From positions 31,905 to 95,904 of the forward strand of contig NZ_MWLQ01000008.1 in assembly GCF_010634855.1 (NCBI RefSeq): a DNA stretch of 64,000 nucleotides. Reading direction: 5' to 3'. The position numbers and the translations under genes are program-made. How positions within the stretch are numbered: position 1 is the stretch's first letter; each line of letters begins with the position of its first letter. The stretch comes from Microbacterium sp. B35-30. GTDB taxonomy: Bacteria > Actinomycetota > Actinomycetes > Actinomycetales > Microbacteriaceae. Shown in pieces: positions 8,219-17,114 of the stretch. The notes beneath the pieces were generated by a model, which saw nothing but the letters and a program-made list of their open reading frames with translations, was not told the origin of the DNA and did no database searches.

Positions 8219-9004
8219 ATGACCGACCCGCAGATCTATCCGCGCTTCGCTGGGAAGACCGTGCTCGTCACCGGCGCCGGCACCGGCTTCGGCGCAGAGA
8301 TCGCCGTTCGCGCCGCGCAGGAGGGTGCGAAGGTCGCCGTGCACTACCGCTCGTCGAAGGCGGGCGCCGAGGCGACGCTGCAGCGTATCCGCGAGGCGGG
8401 CAGCGACGGCATCCTGGTCCAGGCCGACATCGGCTCGTGGGACCAGATCAAGCGCATGGCCGACGAGGTGTGGGCGGCTTTCGGGACTCTCGACGTGCTC
8501 GTGAACAACGTCGGCGACGTCTCGAGCGAGCAGATGAACTGGGACGAGCTCACGCAGGAGGCCCTCGACGCGGTCATCGACATCGACGTCAAGGGGACGC
8601 TCCTCATGACCCATGAGTTCGGCGAGCGGATGCTGGACCAGGGGCACGGCAATATCGTCCAGGTCGGCTCGACCGTGATCGTGCGGGGCTCCGCCCGCGC
8701 ACCGCAGTACGCGGCCGCGAAGTACGCCATCCTCGGCATCACGAAGTCGTATGCGAAGGCGTTCGCCCCCGCGGTGCGCGTCAACACCTTCGCGCCGGGA
8801 TTCATGGAGACCGAGCGGCTGCTGAACCGCGAGGACTGGAAGAACGGCCGCCGCGAGGTGCTGCTCTCGCAGACGCCGATGGGCGTCATCCCGCCGCCCG
8901 AGTTCGTCACCGGCGCCTGCCTGTGGCTCGCGACCGACGAGGCAGCCCATCTGACCGGCGGCTACATGCTCGCCGACGGCGGATTCAACATGGTCGGCGC
9001 CTGA
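8219..9004 (+). CDS. Short-chain dehydrogenase/reductase
   Basis: 261 residues. The Rossmann motif TGAGTGFG, the variant NNVGD where NNAG is usual, S-T-V after VGS, and YAAAK are all visible; the end LTGGYMLADGGFNMVGA is typical. VAVHYRSSKAG after the second strand suggests NADP(H) preference (Arg instead of Asp). The ribosome site GAAGGAG lies about 6 bases upstream. It is the second SDR of the series; one possible parallel is the 4-dehydrogenase step of non-phosphorylating rhamnose breakdown, where an SDR precedes an FAH-family hydrolase, but this is inference. Confidence 0.87.
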   Translation: MTDPQIYPRFAGKTVLVTGAGTGFGAEIAVRAAQEGAKVAVHYRSSKAGAEATLQRIREAGSDGILVQADIGSWDQIKRMADEVWAAFGTLDVLVNNVGDVSSEQMNWDELTQEALDAVIDIDVKGTLLMTHEFGERMLDQGHGNIVQVGSTVIVRGSARAPQYAAAKYAILGITKSYAKAFAPAVRVNTFAPGFMETERLLNREDWKNGRREVLLSQTPMGVIPPPEFVTGACLWLATDEAAHLTGGYMLADGGFNMVGA

Positions 9005-9027
9005 GCGCGGGCCCACCCCCTCTCCTT

Positions 9028-9060
9028 CGGTCGTTGAGCGAGCGAAGCGAGACGAAACGC
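9028..9060 (+). repeat. Dispersed repeat family 1, complete intergenic copy
   Basis: CGGTCGTTGAGCGAGCG followed by AAGCGAGACGAAACGC. This is the cleanest copy of the element repeated at 18620, 19483-19711, 49059-49183, 50930 and 60714-60809. Here it lies between SDR and FAH genes, 20 bases before the next start. Confidence 0.8.
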
Positions 9061-9080
9061 ACTGAACCAAGGAGAAACCA

Positions 9081-9956
9081 ATGAAGCTCATCACCTTCGA
9101 CGGCGGCCGCGTGGGCCGTCTGGAACTCGAGGAGGGCGTGGTCATCGAGCTCGACGTGCCCTCGACCCGCGAGTACTTCGAGCGCGGCGGCAAGGTCACC
9201 GAGACCGGTGAACGCCTCGCGTACGCCGACGTCCGGCTCGAGGCGCCGATCCGCCCCAAGAAGTTCTTCCACACCGCCGGCAACTTCGCCGACCACCACA
9301 ACGAGCTGACCGCCGTGGACTGGTCGCACCCCGTACACAAGGGCATCGTGTTCTTCCAGAACGTCGACGCGATCATCGGCCCGGGTGACGACATCGTGTA
9401 CCCCGATCACCTGACCAAGGAGATGGACTACGAGCTCGAGCTGGCGATCGTGATCGGCAAGTCCGGCAAGTTCTTCGGCCCCGACGAGGCCGATGACTAC
9501 ATCGCGGGCTTCACGGTGTTCAACGACATCTCCGCGCGCGACATCCAGCGCAAGGAGATGGAGTCCGGCGTCTTTTCGTTCTCGAAGGCCATCGACACGT
9601 TCTGCCCGATCGGCCCGTGGATCGTCACGCGCGACGAGGTGCCCGACATGCACGAGCTGCCGATGCAGCTGCGGGTCAACGGCGAGGTGCGCCAGCAGGG
9701 CAACACGAACCAGACCCGCATCAAGTTCCCGCACCTGGTGGCGTACCACTCGCCGCAGACCTACACCGCCGGCGACCTCATCACGACCGGCACCATCTCG
9801 GGCGTCGCCGCCGTGCAGCCGAATCCGTTCGACTTCTACCTCAAGCCCGGCGACGAGATCGAGGCCGAGATCACCGGCATCGGCACGCTCCGCAACCGGG
9901 TGATCAGCTGGGAGGACCGCTACGGCGAGCCCGCTCCGCAGCGGGTCGACTGGTGA
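9081..9956 (+). CDS. Fumarylacetoacetate hydrolase family protein
   Basis: 291 residues with an N-terminal small domain (LITFDGGRVGRLE) and a C-terminal FAH fold. The metal site is readable as MDYELELAIVIGK (two acidic residues) plus the acid in NDISARDIQ. TGTISGVAA and LKPGDEIEAEITGIGTLRN are characteristic. The family splits C-C bonds in, or hydrates, 2-oxo or 2,4-dioxo acids in aromatic and sugar-acid pathways, with Mg or Mn. AAGGAG is the ribosome site. A second, diverged FAH gene overlaps its stop, so the two may form a heteromer or act on successive substrates. Confidence 0.9.
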   Translation: MKLITFDGGRVGRLELEEGVVIELDVPSTREYFERGGKVTETGERLAYADVRLEAPIRPKKFFHTAGNFADHHNELTAVDWSHPVHKGIVFFQNVDAIIGPGDDIVYPDHLTKEMDYELELAIVIGKSGKFFGPDEADDYIAGFTVFNDISARDIQRKEMESGVFSFSKAIDTFCPIGPWIVTRDEVPDMHELPMQLRVNGEVRQQGNTNQTRIKFPHLVAYHSPQTYTAGDLITTGTISGVAAVQPNPFDFYLKPGDEIEAEITGIGTLRNRVISWEDRYGEPAPQRVDW

Positions 9957-10804
9957 GGCTCGCCAACCTCGCCGGCCGCGCCGCCCTCGTCATCGACGGC
10001 GGCGCGGTCGACGTCGAGACCGCGTCGGACGGACGCTTCGGCCCAGACCCCCAGGCGCTGTTCGACGACTGGCCGGCGTTCGCGGAGTGGGCTGAGACGG
10101 TTCCGGATGCTGCGCCCGCGGCATCCGTCGCGTTCGACGTCACCGACCTCGGCGCGCCGGTGCCGCGTCCGCGGCAGGTGTTCGCCATCGGCCTGAACTA
10201 TGCCGAGCACGCCGCGGAGGCGGGCTACCCGCCAGACTCGATGCCCGTCACCTTCACCAAGTTCCCGTCGTCGATCGTGGGGCAGCAGGCCGTGGTCGAG
10301 CTGCCTGAAGGCAACGTGGACTGGGAGGTCGAGCTCGTCGTCGTGATCGGGCGCGAGGCGCACAAGGTCGACCGCGAGAGCGCCTGGGATCACGTCGCCG
10401 GGCTGACCATCGGCCAGGATCTGTCGGAGCGCATCACCCAGCTGCAGGGTTCCGCGCCGCAGTTCAGCCTCGGCAAGTCGTTCCCGGGCTTCGGTCCCAC
10501 CGGGCCGTGGCTGGTGACCCCCGACGAGTTCGCCGATCGCGACGACCTCGCCATCTCGTGCCGCCTGTCGGACGAGACCATGCAGTCCTCTCGGACGTCG
10601 ATGATGCTCTACGACGTGCCCGAGCTGCTCGTGCGGCTCTCGGCCGTCTGCCCGCTGCTGCCCGGCGACATCGTCTTCTCGGGCACGCCGGCCGGCATCG
10701 GCAACCGTCGCACACCGCCGCGGTTCCTCACGCCCGACGACGTGCTGGTGAGCGAGATCGAGGGCATCGGCACGCTCACCACACGCTTCACCGTCGCCGA
10801 CTGA
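9953..10804 (+). CDS. Fumarylacetoacetate hydrolase family protein (second copy)
   Basis: 283 residues from GTG 9953, overlapping the upstream stop as GTGA. VFAIGLNYAEHAAEAG opens the catalytic domain; NVDWEVELVVVIGREA and GQDLSERITQ give the acidic metal ligands; FSGTPAGIGN and EIEGIGTLTTRF close it. It is distinctly diverged from the adjacent copy, with a different N-terminal domain (NLAGRAALVIDGG) of the kind seen in acylpyruvase or 2,4-diketo-3-deoxy-acid hydrolase-like members. Coupling implies matched expression with 9081-9956. The rhamnosidase gene follows after 93 bases. Confidence 0.88.
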   Translation: MRLANLAGRAALVIDGGAVDVETASDGRFGPDPQALFDDWPAFAEWAETVPDAAPAASVAFDVTDLGAPVPRPRQVFAIGLNYAEHAAEAGYPPDSMPVTFTKFPSSIVGQQAVVELPEGNVDWEVELVVVIGREAHKVDRESAWDHVAGLTIGQDLSERITQLQGSAPQFSLGKSFPGFGPTGPWLVTPDEFADRDDLAISCRLSDETMQSSRTSMMLYDVPELLVRLSAVCPLLPGDIVFSGTPAGIGNRRTPPRFLTPDDVLVSEIEGIGTLTTRFTVAD

Positions 10805-10897
10805 CCGCTGGCCGACTGACCGCCCAGGCGCCTGGCCGCGACCTCCCGACCGCCTGGCCGATGAGCCCGTTGAAGCGTCCGAGATTTGCGAGGATCC

Positions 10898-13717
10898 ATG
10901 ACCCCGTACGACCTGCGCGTCGAGTACCTGCACGCGCCGATCGGCGTCGGCACCCGCGAGCCCCGGTTCTCGTGGCTGGTCGACCTCGTCCAGGACGCCT
11001 TCGAGCTGGAGGTGTCCACCGGCGGACGGGTCGTCTGGGCGAGCGGTCCGGTGGACGGCTCGAACGCCGGACTCGTCGCCTACGCGGGGGAGCGGCTCGC
11101 CTCGAACAGCGCCTGCCGATGGCGCGTGCGCAGCAGGTCGTCCGAGGGCGATTGGTCGGAGTGGGCGGCGTCGACGTTCGAGATGTCCCTCCTCGATCCC
11201 GCGGACTGGTCGGCGGAATGGGTCGAACCCGCGCAGCAGGAGGCCGTCGTCGAACGGTGGAGCATCGTGGACTGGGTCCGAGGGCTCGGCCCCGAGGCGC
11301 CGCCCGAGGAGCGACTTCGGCCGCCGCAACTGCTGCGCCACGGGTTCCAGGTCGGCCCGGGCGCGGTGCGCGCCCGGCTGTTCGCCACCGCTCGCGGTGT
11401 GTACTCGGCGTTCGTCAACGGCCACCGCGCCGACGACGCTGTGCTCGCGCCGGGCTTCGACAGCTACGCGCAGCGCATCTCGTTCTCGTCGTCCGATGTG
11501 ACGGCGGCGCTGACCGAGGGCGAGAACGTGCTCGGAGTCGCGCTGGCCGACGGCTGGTGGGCCGGCCGCATCGGTCTCACCGGATCGAGCGCGCAGTTCG
11601 GCACCCGCACGTCGGCGATCTGGCAGCTGCACATCGACTACGCCGACGGCACCACGCAGGTCGTGGCATCGTGCTCCGACGTGCGCAGCACGACGGGGCC
11701 CTGGGCGTACGCCGACCTGTTCGTCGGCGAGCGTTTCGACCGCCGTGCCGAGCCGCTGGGATGGCGCAGTCCGGGATTCGACGACGGCGAATGGATGCCG
11801 GTGGCCGAGGCCGGCGCCGACCACCGGCTTCTCGTGCCCTTCCGCGGCGAGCCCGTTCGCCGCGTGCTCGAGGTCGCTCCCGTCGCCCTCGTCGAGACAG
11901 CGGACGGCACGATCGTGGACTTCGGCCAGGTGCTCGTCGGACGCCTGCGGCTGCGGCTGCGCGACGCGGCGCCGGGGCAGGAGATCGTGCTCGAGCACAC
12001 CGAGACGCTCGCCGCCGACGGCTCGTGGTTCGAGAACATCGTCGGCATCAACAAGGAGCAGACCGATGTCTATGTCGCCGCGGGCGGCGCCAGCGAAGGG
12101 GGTCGAGAACGCGCCGAGGAGTGGGAGCCTGAGTTCACGTTCCACGGCTTCCGGTACGCGAGGATCAGCGGGCTGACGGCCGCGCTCGTCGCTGATGACG
12201 TGGTCGCCGTGGTGCTGGCCAGCGACCTGGAGCAGACCGGCTCGTTCGCGTCATCCGATCCGCGCCTGAACCGCCTGCACGAGAACGTGGTGTGGAGTCA
12301 GCGCGGCAACTTCCTCTCGGTGCCCACCGACTGCCCGCAGCGGGAGCGGGCCGGGTGGACGGGCGACATCCAGGCGTTCGTCGGCACCGCGACCGACAAC
12401 GCGCAGGTCGTTCCGTTCCTCTCGCGCTGGCTCGACAACGTGCGCGCCGACCAGCTGCCCGACGGGCGGATCCCGATCTTCTCGCCGCGCTCGCCGTTCG
12501 ACGCCGAGGCGGCGGCCGCGGCGCAGGGCATCGGCTCGATCGTCGCGGCGGCCGGCTGGAGCGACGCCATCGCGATCGTGCCGTGGACCCTGTACGAGCG
12601 CACCGGAGACCGTCGCGTGCTCGAGGAGAACTACGAAGCGATGCTCCGCTGGATCGAGTACCAGCGCGCGACCGCCGCGGCGGAGCTGCCCGAGGCGCTC
12701 GCCGGCACCGAACTCGCGGACGAGCGCAGGCGCGCGCAGTCATCGCTCTACAACACCGGCCTGCACTTCGGAGACTGGCTGACTCCGAGCACGATGGAGG
12801 GCCGCCCGGTGCACGAGGCGATCGGGATCGCCCCGGCGCTCACCAGCGAGTATCTCGCGCCGATGTTCCAGGCGCGGACGCTGACGATCGCCGCGCGCGC
12901 TGCAGCGGTTCTCGGACGGGATGCGGAAGCCGCAGCCTTCGCCGCGCGTGCTGCCGAGGTGCGCGCGGCCTTCGCCGCCGAGTACATCGACGCCGACGGC
13001 GTCCTCCCCGTGCACCTGCAGGGGGTGTACGTCCTCGCGCTCGCCTTCGACATGGTCCCGCCCGGGCTGCGTGCCCGCACGGCGGCGCGGCTCGTGGAGC
13101 TCATCCGCAAGCGAGGGAACCGGCTCGACACCGGATTCCTCTCCACGCCGTACCTGCTCGACGTGCTGTGCGACAACGGCTACTCCGACGTCGCACGCAC
13201 GCTGCTGTGGCAGTCCGAGATGCCGTCGTGGCTCTATGAGATCGACCGCGGAGCGACGACGATCTGGGAGACGTGGGATGCGATCTCACCGGACGGCGAG
13301 ATCCGGCCCATGTCGTTCAACCACTACGCGCCGGGCAGCGTCGACGACTGGCTGTACCGCCGGGTCGCCGGCATCCGCTCCACCTCGCCCGGCTACCGCA
13401 CCGCGGTGATCGAGCCCGATTTCGATGCGGGCGTGGACGAGGTGCGCGCCCATGTCGGCACGCCCTTCGGCCGATTGGCTGTGGAGTGGACGAGCACGGC
13501 GGGCGCTGCTGCTGGGCGCACGCGGCCGGAGGCTCCGCTCTACTCGCCAGCGGGGTCGGCGCTTGGGGGGTCCGCGGGGACGGCACGCGGAGGGGGCGTG
13601 GGGACCGTCACCGTCGACGTGCCGTTCGGCGTCACGGCCCGTCTCGTCGCGGGTGGTGTCGACGTCGCGCTCCCGCCGGGGCGCAGCACCCACGCGATCG
13701 AGCTCGGCGGATCGTGA
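10898..13717 (+). CDS. Alpha-L-rhamnosidase (GH78)
   Basis: 939 residues, with GAGGA just before ATG 10898 (an in-frame TTG lies 12 bases upstream). The order is an Ig-like N-domain (TREPRFSWLV), the CBM67-like region (RARLFATARGVYSAFVNG, LGVALADGWWAGR), then the (alpha/alpha)6 barrel with TDCPQRERAGWTGD near residue 477 and ATTIWETWD near residue 786. These carry the conserved acidic catalytic residues of GH78. The C-terminal sandwich contains an unusual Gly/Ala-rich insert (about residues 870-905). No signal peptide is visible, so it should act inside the cell on imported rhamnosides, consistent with the ABC importer upstream. Substrates could be flavonoid rutinosides or pectic fragments. 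Confidence 0.92.
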   Translation: MTPYDLRVEYLHAPIGVGTREPRFSWLVDLVQDAFELEVSTGGRVVWASGPVDGSNAGLVAYAGERLASNSACRWRVRSRSSEGDWSEWAASTFEMSLLDPADWSAEWVEPAQQEAVVERWSIVDWVRGLGPEAPPEERLRPPQLLRHGFQVGPGAVRARLFATARGVYSAFVNGHRADDAVLAPGFDSYAQRISFSSSDVTAALTEGENVLGVALADGWWAGRIGLTGSSAQFGTRTSAIWQLHIDYADGTTQVVASCSDVRSTTGPWAYADLFVGERFDRRAEPLGWRSPGFDDGEWMPVAEAGADHRLLVPFRGEPVRRVLEVAPVALVETADGTIVDFGQVLVGRLRLRLRDAAPGQEIVLEHTETLAADGSWFENIVGINKEQTDVYVAAGGASEGGRERAEEWEPEFTFHGFRYARISGLTAALVADDVVAVVLASDLEQTGSFASSDPRLNRLHENVVWSQRGNFLSVPTDCPQRERAGWTGDIQAFVGTATDNAQVVPFLSRWLDNVRADQLPDGRIPIFSPRSPFDAEAAAAAQGIGSIVAAAGWSDAIAIVPWTLYERTGDRRVLEENYEAMLRWIEYQRATAAAELPEALAGTELADERRRAQSSLYNTGLHFGDWLTPSTMEGRPVHEAIGIAPALTSEYLAPMFQARTLTIAARAAAVLGRDAEAAAFAARAAEVRAAFAAEYIDADGVLPVHLQGVYVLALAFDMVPPGLRARTAARLVELIRKRGNRLDTGFLSTPYLLDVLCDNGYSDVARTLLWQSEMPSWLYEIDRGATTIWETWDAISPDGEIRPMSFNHYAPGSVDDWLYRRVAGIRSTSPGYRTAVIEPDFDAGVDEVRAHVGTPFGRLAVEWTSTAGAAAGRTRPEAPLYSPAGSALGGSAGTARGGGVGTVTVDVPFGVTARLVAGGVDVALPPGRSTHAIELGGS

Positions 13718-13860
13718 CACCGCCGGCGGATATCGCCCGATAGCTCGCGCACCTCCTCCACAGGGCGGTCGTGCGCTCTGTGCAGACGGCGCTATCCACA
13801 GGCGAGAAAAGAGCTTTGATCTGGGGTTCAAATGTCGGAGGCCCCCATCAGAATGGGTGC

Positions 13861-14040
13861 ATGACGAACCTCGCCGCCGCCCTCACTCTGGTGGTGTCAG
13901 TGCGCGAGGAAGACCTGTCCACCGGCCGCGGCCGCGCACACCGGCCCGACGATGACGAGCCGATCTCGCTCGCCGCGGCCCGGCACATCGCGTGCGTCGG
14001 CGCGGTGCAGCGGGTCGTGTTCGGCAACTCCTGGACAGCG
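13861..14040 (+). pseudogene. Probable remnant of a DUF222/13E12-type HNH protein
   Basis: From ATG 13861 the frame reads MTNLAAALTLVVS, then a short unrelated stretch, then EPISLAAARHIACVGAVQRV, which resembles the segment before the HNH part of DUF222/13E12-repeat proteins. The reading then runs antisense into the end of the POT transporter gene, so most of such a protein is missing. CAGAAT lies exactly 6 bases before ATG, a leaderless-style promoter. I read this as an internally deleted relic; it is a pattern match from memory and weak. The rest of 13718-13860 shows nothing else. Confidence 0.35.
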
Positions 14041-14063
14041 TCACTCCGCGGCGGCGCCGAGCC

Positions 14064-15686
14064 TCAGCGCACGCCGCGCATCATCTTCAGCACCGGCTTG
14101 GCGGCGGCGAGGAGCGCGAGGCCGAGCACGATCGCGATGCCGCCGAGGATCGTGAAGTACGGCACCTCGTTCGTGGGGTCGTAGAACTGCGCGAGCCAGC
14201 CGGCGATCGCGGTGCCAAGGGCGATCGAGAGGAAGTACAGCGCGACCATCTGGGTGTGGAACCGCTGAGGCGCGAGCTTCGTGGTCACCGACAGCCCCGG
14301 GGGCGAGATGAACAGCTCGGCGATCGTGAACACCAGGAGGATCAGGACGATCGCGAGGAGCGGCGTGGAGTTCGGCGCACCGTTCGCCCACGGCAGGAAC
14401 AGCAGGAAGGCGACGCCCATGATCATCGCGCCGAGGGAGAACTTCACCGGCGCTGAGGGTGCCCTGTCGCCGAGTTTGGTCCAGACGGCGGCGAAGACGC
14501 CCGACAGGATGATCACGAAGATCGGGTTGATCGAGTTCACCCACGACACCGGCATCTCCCAGCCGAGGATCGTCCGATCGAGCTGCTTGTCGGAGTAGAT
14601 CGTCAGCACCGTGAACTGCTGCTGGTACAGCGACCAGAATCCGACGTTCACGACGAACAGCGGGATGAAGCCGATGACACGCGAGCGATCGTCGGCGGTG
14701 ATGGCGCGCGAGGAGATGATGACGGAGAAGTAGGCGATCGCCGCGGCGAGCGTGACGAGGATCACGATGCCGGCGAGGTTGTCGGCACGGATCACGCCCG
14801 TCAGCACGAGCACCACGATGAGCAGCAGTCCGGCGACGCCGATGCCGATCATCACGCCGCGGCGGTTGGCGGGCAGGGGGTTCGCCACCACACGCGACGA
14901 CGCGGGAAGCTGCTTGCGCCCGAACGAGTATTGGATGAGGCCGATCGCCATGCCGACCGCGGCGGCGCCGAAGCCCCAGTGGAACCCGACGTTGCTCTGC
15001 AGGAACCCGGTGACGATCGGCCCGAGGAACGCACCCAGGTTGATGCCGAGGTAGAACAGCGAGAATCCCGCGTCGCGTCGCGGATCCTTCGGGGAGTAGA
15101 GCGTGCCGACGACCGCGGTCGCGTTCGCCTTCAGGCCGCCCGATCCGACGGCGACGAGGATGAGGCCGACGCCGAGCCCCCACACGCTCGGGAGCAGGGC
15201 GAGCGCGATGTGACCGGCCATGATCACCCAGGCGCTGAAGAACAGCACCCGCTCCGAGCCGAGCAGGCGGTCGGCGACCCACGCGCCGAGGATCGTCGAC
15301 AGGTAGACCGTGCCGCCGTACGCGCCGACGATGCCGGTGGCGGTCGCCTCCGGGATGCCGAGCCCGCCGTCCGCGACGGAGTAGTACATGTAGATGAGCA
15401 GGATGCCCTGCATGCCGTAGAAGCTGAACCGCTCCCACATCTCGACGCCGAAGATGTGCGCGAGCGCCCAGGGCTGTCCGAAGAACCTCGCGTCGTGGTC
15501 GGCCCCGTCGTCCGGTGCGGTGGTTCCCGCTGCGTCAGTTCCGCTCGCCGCAGCGACGGTGCCGGTCCTCGTGGCGTCGCCCGCCGCCGTCGCGCCGTCC
15601 GGCGGCCCTACGGGCACCTGCTCGGGCTCGCCACTGCCGGGTCGAGTCCCGTCGTCGTCCTGAAAGCCCTGATCACGCCCGCTCAT
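14064..15686 (-). CDS. POT-family proton-coupled peptide transporter
   Basis: 540 residues from ATG 15686, which has GGGAG about 7 bases upstream; an in-frame start at 15734 is less likely. A hydrophilic N-terminal tail of ~55 residues precedes the transporter. Family marks are EMWERFSFYGMQGILL (ExxERFxxYG) in the first helix, AWVADRLLGSERV after helix two, and SPKDPRRDAGFSLFYLGINLG. There are 12-14 membrane helices. It should import di- and tripeptides by proton symport. It stands alone on the reverse strand, divergent from the FAD oxidoreductase with about 100 bases between. Confidence 0.9.
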   Translation of the reverse strand: MSGRDQGFQDDDGTRPGSGEPEQVPVGPPDGATAAGDATRTGTVAAASGTDAAGTTAPDDGADHDARFFGQPWALAHIFGVEMWERFSFYGMQGILLIYMYYSVADGGLGIPEATATGIVGAYGGTVYLSTILGAWVADRLLGSERVLFFSAWVIMAGHIALALLPSVWGLGVGLILVAVGSGGLKANATAVVGTLYSPKDPRRDAGFSLFYLGINLGAFLGPIVTGFLQSNVGFHWGFGAAAVGMAIGLIQYSFGRKQLPASSRVVANPLPANRRGVMIGIGVAGLLLIVVLVLTGVIRADNLAGIVILVTLAAAIAYFSVIISSRAITADDRSRVIGFIPLFVVNVGFWSLYQQQFTVLTIYSDKQLDRTILGWEMPVSWVNSINPIFVIILSGVFAAVWTKLGDRAPSAPVKFSLGAMIMGVAFLLFLPWANGAPNSTPLLAIVLILLVFTIAELFISPPGLSVTTKLAPQRFHTQMVALYFLSIALGTAIAGWLAQFYDPTNEVPYFTILGGIAIVLGLALLAAAKPVLKMMRGVR

Positions 15687-15794
15687 CGCCCGCTCCCGTC
15701 GCCCCGGTGACGTCAGGCTAGCGACCGGGCGCACGAGCCGATAGACCCACCTCGGGCCCTAGTCTGAGCACGACCCCTCACAGGACGGCGCCAC

Positions 15795-17048
15795 ATGCGG
15801 ATCGGAATCATCGGCGGGGGAGCGGCGGGACTCGCGACCGCGTGGCTGCTGGAGCGCGATCACGAGGTGACGCTGTTCGAGCGGGACGACCGCTTCGGCG
15901 GTCATGCGCACACGGTCGACATCGAGGTCGACGGGCAGCGGATCCCCGTCGACGCGGGCTTCCAGTTCTTCGCGCCGAGTGCGGCTTACGCGACCTTCAA
16001 CCGGCTGCTCGACGCGCTCCAGGTCTGCCGCGAGTCGTACCCGGCGACCCTCACCGTGGCCGGCAGCGACGGCACCGGACCGACCGCGATGCCGCCGTTC
16101 CGCGGGGTGCGTCCGGTGCGGTCGTCGTTGCGTCCCGAAGCGATCGGCCGGCTGCTGCGCTTCCGATCGTTCCTCGCCGGGATTCCGGCGTTCCTCGCCG
16201 AGCACGACACCACCGTCACCATCGCGGAGTACATCGAGCGCAAGCGGCTGCCTCGGTCGTTCGTCGACGGCTTCCTGCTCCCGCTCCTGCTCGCATTCTG
16301 GTGCGTCGACCTCGCCGACTTCCGCCGCTTCTCGGCCTACAACGCGCTCTACTACCTCGGAGCCAACCTCCCGAGGGGTCTTCGGCCGCCGGTACAGAGC
16401 CAGATCCCGGGCGGACTCCGCGTCTACGTCGAGGCCCTCATCGCCTCCTTCGAGCGGGCGACGCTGCACTCCGGCTCACCGGTCGAGTCCGTCACGCGGG
16501 AAGGCGACGGCACTCTCGGGATCGAGGCGGGCGGGGTACGGCATCCGTTCGACCATCTCGTGTTCGCGTGCAGCGCCCGCCAAGCCCATGCGCTGCTTGC
16601 TCACCTTCCCGAAGTCGCCGAGCTGACGCAGCAGCTTGCGAGGTTCGACTACTTCACGACGACGATCGCGATCCACGGTGACCGAAGGCTGATGCCGCGC
16701 GACGAGGCGGCGTGGTCGGTGGTGAACATCCGCGCGGATGCCGCGCACAGCTCGCTGTCGATCTGGGATCCGGCGCGCGGGCTCCCGGTCTTCAAGAGCT
16801 GGGTCACGTACGACGACGTGCTTCCGGAGCCCCTCTATGCCACCGCGACCTACGAGCACGGCCTGATCGACACCGCCTACTTCGACGCCCAGCGGCGGCT
16901 GCGCCCGCTCCAGGGGCGCCACGGGATCTCGCTCGCCGGGCTCTATACCGCCGACGCCGACTCGCACGAGAGCGCGATCCTGTCGGCGGTGGCCGTCGCC
17001 GAGCGGCTCGCCCCGGACTCCCTCCGCCTCGCGCGCCTGCGGGGCTGA
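15795..17048 (+). CDS. FAD-dependent amine-oxidase-fold oxidoreductase
   Basis: 417 residues. The N-terminal GxGxxG is IGGGAAGLATAWLL, followed by LFERDDRFGGHAHTV, the GG-doublet motif of the flavin amine oxidase superfamily. VDAGFQFFAP and IPGGLRVYVEAL are typical of the NAD/FAD-binding proteins that elsewhere sit near cyclopropane-fatty-acid synthases. The C-terminus reads HGISLAGLYTADADSHESAIL, which closes the FAD site. The reaction is unknown. A TAGTCT box at 15760 gives a 29-base leader containing AGGA. Confidence 0.82.
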   Translation: MRIGIIGGGAAGLATAWLLERDHEVTLFERDDRFGGHAHTVDIEVDGQRIPVDAGFQFFAPSAAYATFNRLLDALQVCRESYPATLTVAGSDGTGPTAMPPFRGVRPVRSSLRPEAIGRLLRFRSFLAGIPAFLAEHDTTVTIAEYIERKRLPRSFVDGFLLPLLLAFWCVDLADFRRFSAYNALYYLGANLPRGLRPPVQSQIPGGLRVYVEALIASFERATLHSGSPVESVTREGDGTLGIEAGGVRHPFDHLVFACSARQAHALLAHLPEVAELTQQLARFDYFTTTIAIHGDRRLMPRDEAAWSVVNIRADAAHSSLSIWDPARGLPVFKSWVTYDDVLPEPLYATATYEHGLIDTAYFDAQRRLRPLQGRHGISLAGLYTADADSHESAILSAVAVAERLAPDSLRLARLRG

Positions 17049-17114
17049 CCCGGGTACGTCCTGACGGGCTCAGGCGCTTACGCGACCCCGGCCGGGTGCG
17101 CGCACGTCAGGAGG

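Noticed and set aside
10805..10870. Short direct repeats (GACTGACCG and CCTGGCCG) after the second FAH gene
   Set aside because: Too short and imperfect to call a repeat element or operator with confidence.
17049..17114. Possible terminator CCTGACG ... CGTCAGG between convergent genes
   Set aside because: Seven-base arms more than 35 bases apart are not convincing.
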